Shown: positions 7,978 to 14,076 of the stretch, one piece after another
Position numbering within the stretch: position 1 is the stretch's first letter
How the letters are laid out: every line of letters starts with the position of its first letter
Position numbers and translations under genes: made by a program
DNA from: an uncultured Chlamydiae bacterium
Lineage (GTDB): Bacteria > Chlamydiota > Chlamydiia > Chlamydiales > Rhabdochlamydiaceae
NCBI GenBank assembly: GCA_945957075.1
Contig: CAMFJP010000018.1
Coordinates: 1-14,076, forward strand
Length of the DNA stretch: 14,076 nucleotides
Direction: 5' to 3'
The notes under the pieces: generated by a model
Told to the model about the DNA's origin: nothing
The model's database searches: none
What the model saw: the letters and a program-made list of their open reading frames with translations, nothing else

Positions 7978-9552
7978 ATGTCTTTTGCACAGCTGCTTTG
8001 TGGATTTCGATCTTTTTTGTGGCCTGTCCATAAGGGAGAGTACAGGCGGTTCGTGCCTATGCTCATTATTTATTTCTTTATTTGTTTCAATTATAATTTG
8101 CTTCGTGGTGCAAAAGATGCACTTGTTGTAACGGCCCCCTCTTCAGGTGCAGAAATTATTCCTTTTCTAAAGGTGTGGGCTATTTTGCCTATGGCGATTT
8201 TAATGACATATATTTTTACCAGGCTTTCTAATCGCTTTGAAAGGGAAAGGGTGTTTTATGTAATTATAGGTGGGTTTTTAACCTTTTTTTTACTGTTTGC
8301 AACGGTTTTATACCCTTTAAGGGATGTTCTTCATCCACATGAAACAGCGGATAAACTCCAAGCGTTTTTACCAGCTGGGTGTGGGGGGTTTGTTGCTATT
8401 TTGCGTAATTGGACCTATAGCGCTTTCTATATTATGTCTGAGCTCTGGAGCACTATGATTATGACGGTGCTTTTTTGGGGTTTTGCTAATGAAGTCACAA
8501 ATGTTAAAGAGGCAAAGCGCTTTTATGCTCTTGTGTTAATTGGGGGTAATGTTGCTGGGTGTTTGGCTGGACAGATGCTAGTTTTCATATCTCAACTTGG
8601 ATCAAAATTAATTTTACCTTTTGGGGATGACCCTTGGGGGCAGTCGATTTTGTTTTTAAATGTTTTAGTTGTAGTGGCTGGTTTTGGAATTATCTTTTTG
8701 TTTAGATGGTTGCATGTTCACGGTCTTGGGTATCGCGATGGTACTGCTGTACATGGAGAAAATGCGCAAGAAAAAGTGCGCATGAGCATGAGAAAGAATT
8801 TTAGCTACATCTGGAAGTCAAAATATCTTTTCTATATGGCGATTATTGTTGTGGGCTACAATATTGCGATTAATTTGACAGAGGTGATTTGGAAGGATCA
8901 AATGAAGCACCTGTACCCAAATCCAAATGATTATAATGCCTACATGGGACAGGTGCTGCGTGCTATGGGAGTGGTGTCTTCGATTGTTTCTATTATCATT
9001 TCTGGGAATGTTATTCGGCGTTTGAGTTGGACGTGTACAGCACTTATTCCGGCTGTTATTGTTTTGGTGACAGGGATCGGATTTTTTTCGTTCTTATTAC
9101 TTAAGGATCATAGTATAGGTGGGATGGTATCCACATTTCTTGGGGTGACGCCTTTAGCGCTTAGTGTGTTTTTTGGTTCTTTGCAAAATTGTCTTTCTAG
9201 AGCCAGTAAGTACACGTTTTACGATGCTACAAAAGAAATGGCGTTTATTCCTTTAAGTCGTGAGTGTAGACTAAAGGGGAAAGCTGCAATTGATGGGGTG
9301 GGCTCTCGACTTGGAAAATCTGGTGGGGCCATTATGTATCAGTGTTTGATCATGATGCTTGGCTCTGTTTCTCTATGTACGCCTTATGTAGCGGTTATTT
9401 TAGCATTTGTGATTGCTGGTTGGATATATGCTGTTAAACGGCTTGGCAAACAGTTCCAGGCGTTAACAGCTCAGCAAGAGACTGTAACTATTTTAGAGCC
9501 GGTGGGAGCTGCCATGTCAGAACCTGCCTTAAATGGAGCAATTCAATCATGA
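7978..9552 (+). CDS. Tlc/NTT-family nucleotide translocase (ADP,ATP carrier type)
   Basis: This 524-residue polytopic protein belongs to the bacterial/plastid nucleotide transporter family, through which intracellular bacteria exchange or import nucleotides from the host. Family blocks are LLRGAKDALVVTAPSSGAE (41-59), MSELWSTMI (153-161), FWGFANEV (166-173), EVIWKDQMKHLYPNPNDY (302-319), YDATKEMAFIPL (415-426) and KAAIDGVGSRLGKSGG (435-450). Lys46, Glu155, Glu302 and Lys447 fall at spacings matching the charged residues important in plant NTT1; that assignment is inferred. Length fits chlamydial Npt1 (about 528). Some stretches remind me of Npt1 (the YPNPNDY region, GNVIRR) and others of Npt2 (the region around 95-150 and the C-terminal part), so I leave substrate and mode (ATP/ADP antiport, or proton-driven uptake) open. 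The mip gene overlaps its stop. Confidence 0.93.
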   Translation: MSFAQLLCGFRSFLWPVHKGEYRRFVPMLIIYFFICFNYNLLRGAKDALVVTAPSSGAEIIPFLKVWAILPMAILMTYIFTRLSNRFERERVFYVIIGGFLTFFLLFATVLYPLRDVLHPHETADKLQAFLPAGCGGFVAILRNWTYSAFYIMSELWSTMIMTVLFWGFANEVTNVKEAKRFYALVLIGGNVAGCLAGQMLVFISQLGSKLILPFGDDPWGQSILFLNVLVVVAGFGIIFLFRWLHVHGLGYRDGTAVHGENAQEKVRMSMRKNFSYIWKSKYLFYMAIIVVGYNIAINLTEVIWKDQMKHLYPNPNDYNAYMGQVLRAMGVVSSIVSIIISGNVIRRLSWTCTALIPAVIVLVTGIGFFSFLLLKDHSIGGMVSTFLGVTPLALSVFFGSLQNCLSRASKYTFYDATKEMAFIPLSRECRLKGKAAIDGVGSRLGKSGGAIMYQCLIMMLGSVSLCTPYVAVILAFVIAGWIYAVKRLGKQFQALTAQQETVTILEPVGAAMSEPALNGAIQS

Positions 9553-10292
9553 TGAAGTATGCATATGTTACATTGGGAGCGGCTGTAGCCTGCTGTTTTG
9601 TTAGCGCAGAAGAAGAAAAAAAGACACAAGATATTAAGTATTTGTCTGAGGCATTTGGCCACCTGATCGGTAAAAATTTAGAGGGGATGGGCGTGCAGTT
9701 TGATGTTGCGCACGTCATTAAAGGTCTTCAAGATGCGGCAGCTGGTAGAGAGGCGCCCATGACGGAAGCAGAATGTGTGCAAGCGATCACAGAAGCGCAT
9801 ACCAGAGCTCTTGAGGTAAAAGCTGCAGAGAATCTGGCTCAAGCGGAATTGTTTTTAGAAACAAATCGCACAGTAGATGGTGTTGTCTCAATTGGGGACG
9901 GTAAGGTGCAATATAAAATTGTGACTCAGGGCACAGGTCCGGTTGTTGAAGAACATGGTTCTCCTGTTATTCGTTATGAGGGAAGGTATGTGGATGGGAC
10001 CGTCTTTACAGTTTCTCGTGAGGATGAGGTGCTTTCTTTAGACGAGACAATTCCTGGGTTTACAGCAGGGCTTTTAGGGATGCAAGAGGGAGAGCGTCGT
10101 ATCGTTTATATTCATCCAGATAAAGCCTATGGTACACATGGCTATCTCCCTCCGAATTCCTTGCTAGTGTTCGATATTGAAGTTGTGAAGGCTCAAGGTG
10201 TCCTCGCTAAATCGCCCCTGCCTGATAATATAAAAGCCGAGGTCCATGCAGAAAGCTCTCATCCGGGTGAAATTTCCGAACACCTTCGTTAA
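9549..10292 (+). CDS. mip: Mip-like exported FKBP-type peptidyl-prolyl cis-trans isomerase
   Basis: This 247-residue protein is predicted to act outside the inner membrane, isomerising prolyl bonds in envelope proteins. A hydrophobic leader ends at VSA-EEE (cleavage near 20/21). Cys15 and Cys16 sit in a poor lipobox, so lipidation is uncertain although chlamydial Mip is described as a lipoprotein. An N-terminal helical dimerisation-type domain (about 25-105) precedes the FKBP domain (about 118-215) with Tyr143, Phe153, Ile168, Tyr194 and Phe208 at pocket positions and the block IPGFTAGLLGM. The usual pocket aspartate is Thr154 and the pocket tryptophan is Phe171. A hydrophilic tail of about 30 residues follows. 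The start overlaps the translocase stop (ATGA), with GGAG ten bases upstream; a second ATG follows directly. A strong terminator ends the unit. Confidence 0.9.
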   Translation: MMKYAYVTLGAAVACCFVSAEEEKKTQDIKYLSEAFGHLIGKNLEGMGVQFDVAHVIKGLQDAAAGREAPMTEAECVQAITEAHTRALEVKAAENLAQAELFLETNRTVDGVVSIGDGKVQYKIVTQGTGPVVEEHGSPVIRYEGRYVDGTVFTVSREDEVLSLDETIPGFTAGLLGMQEGERRIVYIHPDKAYGTHGYLPPNSLLVFDIEVVKAQGVLAKSPLPDNIKAEVHAESSHPGEISEHLR

Positions 10293-10297
10293 GCTTT

Positions 10298-10349
10298 ATA
10301 CCAACCGCGATAAACAACGTCATATGTATCGCGTTTGGTATTATTTTTT
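10298..10349 (+). terminator. Strong intrinsic terminator after mip
   Basis: ATACCAACCGCGATA (10298-10312) pairs with TATCGCGTTTGGTAT (10327-10341) with one mismatch in 15 positions, around a 14-base loop, followed by TTATTTTTT. It starts six bases after the mip stop and has no T-tract on the minus strand, so it would act only on plus-strand transcripts heading toward the convergent transporter gene. Confidence 0.85.
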
Positions 10350-10381
10350 ATAGGGGTGGAGTTTGTGTTTCTAAAGGGAGG

Positions 10382-12529
10382 TCACTCCTTTTTGGAAGGG
10401 GCTGATTTCCAGTGTAGTACGTTTCTTAGAATAGACCATCTTGGATTTTGTGTAGGATTTGGTTGCGTGTATCCAAGAATCCATTCTTTTTTCTGCTTTT
10501 CAGCGAAATCGGCAGATTCTTTTAAAGCAAGCCATTGGTTCAGAAAGCATAGCCAGTGCTCAGAAGTCGATTTGACCGCATAGCCTAAAAGATCTTCTCC
10601 AAGCGAGGGGCTTGGATAAATAAGGCAAAATTGGGGATGTCTTACAATCCATGATATTGCCTCTTGCTCTTCCCAAAGCAGCCATGCATCTGGGTACTGA
10701 GTGATAAATTCCTGATAACTGTCTAAGACAATACAATCTTTCCCAGGTAAAAGATCGGAAACGAGTTTTTCATAAGCAGAGCCTTTAATTGCTGCAATGG
10801 TGATATCAGGATCATTTAGAGCGGATGCGCCTGCTTTTTTATTTCCCGTAACGAAAACTAATTTATTTTTCATATAGGCTTTTGTAAAGCACATGTGCTT
10901 GAGTCTTTCTGGAATAATCGAGATTGCAGACATAGCAATATCGTAAATATTGTTATTCAATTCGTTGTGAATTTCTGCATAATTTAATGGGATAAATTCA
11001 AGTGCGCATCCAAGGTCTCGCGCTAGAGCGTATGCAAAAGCAATATCATAGCCTACAAGGTGCCCTCTTGAGTTGTAGAAGCAAAATGGAGGGGTGTTTG
11101 GGTGATAGCCGACGCGCAGTGTTTTTGTAGCTAGAATGTGTTCAAGGGGGTCCTGAGTGTTTGGCGAGGCAAGCGATAGAGAGGGTTCTGTATAGATCGT
11201 GACTGGAATGGATGAGGGGATATCTACATCGCAGATTGTGGGTGTGGTATTTTGAATTTCTGGTAAGGGGTTAAAGAGTTTGATGCCTGTAAATAAAAGA
11301 AAGATGGGAAAGGCTGTGCACAAGAGGCTTTTTGTGATTTTTTTCCATTGGAAAGAGAGAAGGTGTCTACAGGCTAAAGTAACTAATAGAGATAGGGTGG
11401 CAAGTTCCATGACGGAGATCATGGATTGAAATCCAGAGGTAAAGGGTAGTGTTGTAAAATATAGGTTTACAGCGTCAAGCGGAAGTCCTAGCGTGTCTAA
11501 TTGGAATGTGAGACTGTTTACCCAAGATCCTATTCCTACGGCCCCAAGGCTTGTTAGAAAGGCGTTTAAAAGTAGTTGCAATTGTCCGTTTAAGTTAAGA
11601 GGGAGGTTGTAGAAAAGCGAACAGAATAGAATAAATACGACAATAAATAAGGAACCCAGAGGGAGATTGAAAATAACAGAGACGAGCCCTTGTACGCTAT
11701 TTTCTGCTTTTTCATCGCGTGGATAGAGAGTTTGTGTTTCTTGTAGGATGATTTCCATGATGTAGGGAAGGCAGACGATCACAACGTTGGTTGTGTACAC
11801 AAGAAGGAGTATGGGTAGAAGTTGTTTTAGCCATCGTAGTGCCGAAATGGGGGTTAGCATGCTTGTAATACGTGGAAACACCCAAAATACGATTAGGCTA
11901 GAGCCTAGAATGTATAAAATGATGTAGGTTGCGACTTGCTTGATGGTTGTAAGTTGGATGGTCCCTGCTTGATTTGCAATGATAAGAAATGTTCCAAAGG
12001 GGGTGATTTTGCTGATCCAAGAGGTGATTTTTGTAAGGGCCTCTACAAAAGTTTGTAAAGAGAGCATGGTGTGTGTTTTATCTTTAATATGGATAAGAGC
12101 TAGTCCTATCAGCAAGGAAAAAACGACGATTGCTGGAACAACATTATTAGCAAGATCGTAAAAAATATTGTCAGGGATAAGCAATTCTGCAAAATTGACG
12201 TTAAGAGACTGCTCGGGAACATAGCCTGCGGTCTCTTTGCCTCTAGCATGTGGAAACGCTGTGTAGATTAGATAAATAAAGAGAATATTTACGATCCAAG
12301 CGCTGGTGATAAAAAGAAGGCCTTTTTTAAGAATTTGTTTTGCTTGTGTTGGGCTAAACTGTCCAACACCATGAATGATGGCTCCGATTAGATAGGGCAC
12401 AGTTGTGATTTTCAGGACCATGATGTAGGCTGCAGCCCATGGAGCAAAGACCGTGCTGACATCCCCAAGAAACAGCCCTGCAAATACGCCGAGCAGAGTT
12501 GCAATGACCATTTGAAGAGAAAGACTCAT
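10382..12529 (-). CDS. SLC1/dicarboxylate-symporter-like membrane protein fused to a family-3 solute-binding domain
   Basis: This 715-residue fusion has two parts. Residues 1 to about 395 follow the dicarboxylate/amino-acid:cation symporter fold, with family-like blocks NIFYDLANNVVPAIVVF (121-137), ITPFGTFLIIANQAG (175-189), FNLPLGS (287-293) and SLGAVGIGSW (327-336). The TM7 NMDGT motif and the TM8 Asp/Arg/Asn signature are not found. An extra membrane segment (about 401-416) leads to a type-3 periplasmic binding domain (about 460-690). It begins LRVGYHPNTPPF, continues HLVGYDIAFAYALARDLG and has SAISIIPERLKHMCF with Arg542, the usual alpha-carboxylate ligand of amino-acid-binding proteins, plus Asp614 as a candidate amino-group ligand. 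Since SLC1 proteins have eight helices with both ends inside, a ninth helix would place the binding domain in the periplasm. The likely role is uptake of an amino acid or similar small solute; the substrate is unknown. The ATG at 12529 is preferred over an upstream TTG at 12538; neither has a good ribosome binding site. Confidence 0.85.
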   Translation of the reverse strand: MSLSLQMVIATLLGVFAGLFLGDVSTVFAPWAAAYIMVLKITTVPYLIGAIIHGVGQFSPTQAKQILKKGLLFITSAWIVNILFIYLIYTAFPHARGKETAGYVPEQSLNVNFAELLIPDNIFYDLANNVVPAIVVFSLLIGLALIHIKDKTHTMLSLQTFVEALTKITSWISKITPFGTFLIIANQAGTIQLTTIKQVATYIILYILGSSLIVFWVFPRITSMLTPISALRWLKQLLPILLLVYTTNVVIVCLPYIMEIILQETQTLYPRDEKAENSVQGLVSVIFNLPLGSLFIVVFILFCSLFYNLPLNLNGQLQLLLNAFLTSLGAVGIGSWVNSLTFQLDTLGLPLDAVNLYFTTLPFTSGFQSMISVMELATLSLLVTLACRHLLSFQWKKITKSLLCTAFPIFLLFTGIKLFNPLPEIQNTTPTICDVDIPSSIPVTIYTEPSLSLASPNTQDPLEHILATKTLRVGYHPNTPPFCFYNSRGHLVGYDIAFAYALARDLGCALEFIPLNYAEIHNELNNNIYDIAMSAISIIPERLKHMCFTKAYMKNKLVFVTGNKKAGASALNDPDITIAAIKGSAYEKLVSDLLPGKDCIVLDSYQEFITQYPDAWLLWEEQEAISWIVRHPQFCLIYPSPSLGEDLLGYAVKSTSEHWLCFLNQWLALKESADFAEKQKKEWILGYTQPNPTQNPRWSILRNVLHWKSAPSKKE

Positions 12530-12550
12530 AAAAACCAAGCAGCTTAGGTT

Positions 12551-12580
12551 ACTATATGCGCTGATATCAGCTTATATCAC
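12551..12580 (-). promoter_or_regulatory. Predicted promoter of the transporter fusion gene
   Basis: On the minus strand GTGATA (plus 12575-12580, 4 of 6) and TATAGT (12551-12556, 5 of 6) are 18 bases apart. The start would be near 12544, giving a leader of only about 15 bases. The spacer contains the 12-bp palindrome listed separately, an arrangement typical of repressible promoters. Confidence 0.4.
12560..12571. promoter_or_regulatory. Perfect 12-bp palindrome, candidate operator
   Basis: GCTGATATCAGC is a perfect palindrome lying inside the spacer of the predicted transporter promoter. It is followed by a related imperfect element, GCTTATATCACAGC (12570-12583), so ATATCA-GCTTAT and ATATCACAGCTTAT form a staggered direct repeat. 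I do not recognise it as the site of a known regulator. Confidence 0.4.
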
Positions 12581-12626
12581 AGCTTATGTTTCCTAAGAAG
12601 TACTACCCTTTTTTTCAGTAGACCTT

Positions 12627-12654
12627 TTGTGATACGGCGCTCTATTGGTATAAA
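12627..12654 (+). promoter_or_regulatory. Predicted promoter of the lipoprotein/YidD-like unit
   Basis: TTGTGA (12627-12632, 4 of 6) and TATAAA (12649-12654, 5 of 6) are 16 bases apart, placing the start near 12661 and a leader of about 20 bases before the ATG at 12681. I see no clear ribosome binding site in that leader. Confidence 0.4.
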
Positions 12655-12680
12655 ATATAGAGTGCGTTAGTATAGTATTC

Positions 12681-13610
12681 ATGAAATTTTTTTTCCAAAG
12701 TGTCATTGTGATCTGCTTGTGTTGTGGGTGTAGCAGGCGCGTTGATGATCCCATAGAGCCGAAAATTCAGTATGCTGTCCAAGATAAGTATTTAAAACAA
12801 TTGCCGTCCCCATTTGCTCCGTTGAGTCCAGAGGAGCGTGCGGAGGATTGGGGAAAAGAGATGGTGATTGGATGTGGTTTTGCCCGTACGCTTGATCTTT
12901 ACCAGGCAATTACTGCATTTAAAAGAGCTAGTTTGCTTGGGCCTCCATCTCCAAGGGATCTTGAGTGTCTTTATGAAATTCTTTTATGTTATTACCTTGG
13001 GCAGAGGTATGCAGAGGTTGTTGAAACGTTTGAAGGAAGTTCTCTTGAGGGAGTCGATGACGCCTTTCCTGCATTTTTTGATCTCTTAACGATTTTATAT
13101 GATAGTTATGAAAAGACAGGTCAGGAAGAAAAGGCGGCTGTTGTTTTACACATTATTCGGGAAAAACAGCCTAAGCTTGAGGAATCTTTGTCTTTATATT
13201 CTGCCTTTATGCAGGGTGATTTGAATACGTTATGTGCGCATTCTGAGTTATACGTTCAAGAATTTTGTGAATTATATAGAAGCGAGCGCAGATCGCCGCG
13301 GCATGCCCAGTGGCTTAGCGCTCTTTTGCCTGGTGCAGGATATTGGTATATAGGGCAAAAGCAGTCGGCGGCTACCGCATTTCTTCTTAATGGGCTGTTT
13401 ATTGCAGCTGCTTGGCACTGTTTTAATAAGGGAGAGATTGCAGCGGGTGCTATTTTGACAAGTTTTGAGATGGGATGGTATTTTGGGGGGATTCGGGGCG
13501 CACAGCAAGAGGCAAAGCTTTACAATGAACGTCTTTATGAAAGGTATGCAACGCCTTTAATGCATAAGCATCATCTTTTTCCAGTTTTAACATTGGGCCA
13601 CGCATTTTAA
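12681..13610 (+). CDS. Putative lipoprotein with helical-repeat-like middle and C-terminal membrane segments, unknown function
   Basis: I do not recognise this 309-residue protein by name. It opens with a hydrophobic signal ending in LCCGCS; Cys17 is the best lipidation candidate, although Leu sits one place too far upstream for a textbook lipobox. Residues 60-190 are rich in alternating amphipathic helices with repeat-like spacing (DLYQAITAFKRA, YEILLCYYLGQRYAEVVETF, YDSYEKTGQEEKAAVVLHII), resembling tetratricopeptide-type helices, though I cannot define clean repeats. Near residue 213 is a motif LLPGAGYWYIGQ, seen in small membrane-anchored domains of otherwise unrelated proteins. Two hydrophobic stretches follow (about 228-243 and 249-270), with a glycine-rich end near GGIRGA. 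A short basic and histidine-containing tail closes the protein. The next gene begins on the last base of its stop codon, so the two are probably made together and may act together at the inner membrane. The protein-interaction role is inferred. Confidence 0.8.
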   Translation: MKFFFQSVIVICLCCGCSRRVDDPIEPKIQYAVQDKYLKQLPSPFAPLSPEERAEDWGKEMVIGCGFARTLDLYQAITAFKRASLLGPPSPRDLECLYEILLCYYLGQRYAEVVETFEGSSLEGVDDAFPAFFDLLTILYDSYEKTGQEEKAAVVLHIIREKQPKLEESLSLYSAFMQGDLNTLCAHSELYVQEFCELYRSERRSPRHAQWLSALLPGAGYWYIGQKQSAATAFLLNGLFIAAAWHCFNKGEIAAGAILTSFEMGWYFGGIRGAQQEAKLYNERLYERYATPLMHKHHLFPVLTLGHAF

Positions 13611-13984
13611 TGAAATTTTGTATCAGTATTATTTTAGTGGTGCCACTTGTTGTGTGTGCGGCGCCTGGGTATCATGAGCCATGGGGCCGAGATGCAAAGC
13701 TTGCGATTTCGTCTGGGATGCCTGCGCGTAAAAAGCACTCTTTTGCTGTGCGGATGGCGGATCATGTGATTAATTTTCATCAACAGGTGATTTCACCTGT
13801 TGATGGTCCTCGTAGTCATTTTAGACCAACTTCTTCACGTTACATGCAGCTTGCAATGCAAAAATATGGCTTTATCAAGGGCTTTGTGATGGGGTGTGAC
13901 AGGCTCCTTCGTGAAAATGATGATCCTTGGGTGTATAGAACGATTGTGATTGGGGGAGTCGTTTATAAATGGGACCCCCCTTAA
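13610..13984 (+). CDS. Secreted YidD-like protein lacking the family cysteines
   Basis: This 124-residue protein has a signal peptide (residues 1-17, likely cleavage at VCA-A) and then a YidD-type domain. The stretch INFHQQVISPVDGPRSHFRP (54-73) and TSSRYMQLAMQKYGFIKGF (74-92) match the family pattern of a helix, then xxYQxxISPxxGPRCRFxPTCSxYxxxAxxxxGxxKG. YidD is a small inner-membrane-associated factor that aids insertion of membrane proteins with YidC and SecYEG. Two features are unusual. Typical YidD is about 70-85 residues with no cleavable signal, whereas this one appears to be exported. The three family cysteines are replaced by Ser69, Ser75 and Glu102. It starts at ATG overlapping the upstream stop by one base (TAATG). 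The domain relationship is fairly clear, but a YidD-like function is doubtful. Confidence 0.8.
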   Translation: MKFCISIILVVPLVVCAAPGYHEPWGRDAKLAISSGMPARKKHSFAVRMADHVINFHQQVISPVDGPRSHFRPTSSRYMQLAMQKYGFIKGFVMGCDRLLRENDDPWVYRTIVIGGVVYKWDPP

Positions 13985-13990
13985 TAACCT

Positions 13991-14040
13991 GAGCTTTGGG
14001 TTTTTTAAGCCCGTGGGCCCGCGTGAAAGCTCCTATTTTT
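13991..14040 (+). terminator. Terminator-like inverted repeat after the YidD-like gene
   Basis: GAGCTTT (13991-13997) pairs with AAAGCTC (14026-14032), enclosing a GC-rich segment with a GGG...GCCC pairing, and is followed by CTATTTTT to 14040. It begins seven bases after the stop. The interrupted geometry is not a simple hairpin, so efficiency is uncertain. Confidence 0.45.
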
Positions 14041-14076
14041 CAACTAATTAGAGCGGCCCTGTATTTTATTCAATAC

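Noticed and set aside
10373..10391. Short bulged hairpin (AAAGGGAG / CTCC-TTT) around the stop of the transporter fusion gene
   Set aside because: The stem is bulged and only a three-base T-run follows on the minus strand, so I do not call it a terminator.
14061..14076. GTATT...AATAC inverted repeat at the window end
   Set aside because: The five-base AT-rich arms are too short to mean anything, and the context is cut off.
1..14076. tRNA or rRNA genes, CRISPR arrays, insertion sequences, attachment sites
   Set aside because: I found no cloverleaf, spaced repeats, transposase-like frames or terminal repeats with target duplications.

Overview
The window looks like a chromosomal segment from a member of the order Chlamydiales. 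The main reasons are a single-chain SecD-SecF fusion of about 1,480 residues followed immediately by recJ, the gene order I recall from Chlamydia; a Tlc/NTT-type nucleotide translocase typical of obligate intracellular bacteria; and a Mip-like FKBP whose core closely resembles chlamydial Mip. Base composition by eye is in the low forties percent G+C. I cannot place the family. The neighbourhood as a whole does not match the Chlamydia trachomatis order I remember, so a chlamydia-related lineage outside the well-studied genus is plausible.

Layout. Positions 1-5154 (minus strand) hold secDF followed by the first 237 codons of recJ, which runs off the left edge. A 118-base divergent gap separates this from a three-gene metal-uptake operon on the plus strand (5273-7652: binding lipoprotein, ATPase, one permease). 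A 325-base AT-rich gap follows, with a small intrinsic terminator and a good sigma-70-like promoter. It leads into a two-gene unit (7978-10292) of a nucleotide translocase and an exported FKBP peptidyl-prolyl isomerase, closed by a strong 15-bp-stem terminator. Convergent to it (10382-12529, minus) is an unusual 715-residue fusion of an SLC1/dicarboxylate-symporter-type membrane domain with a family-3 periplasmic solute-binding domain. A 142-base divergent gap carries two predicted promoters and a perfect 12-bp palindrome. The last unit (12681-13984, plus) pairs a putative lipoprotein ending in membrane segments with a secreted, cysteine-free YidD-like protein, followed by a terminator-like inverted repeat.

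Functionally the window is about moving material across the cell envelope: protein export (SecDF, possibly the YidD-like pair), metal import, nucleotide exchange with the host, amino-acid-type solute import and periplasmic protein folding. RecJ is the exception, a DNA repair nuclease translationally coupled to secDF. All five co-directional gene junctions overlap by 1-4 bases, so each unit appears to be a tightly coupled operon. The parts I would look at first are the transporter/solute-binding fusion, whose membrane domain lacks the usual SLC1 ligand signatures, and the lipoprotein/YidD-like pair.
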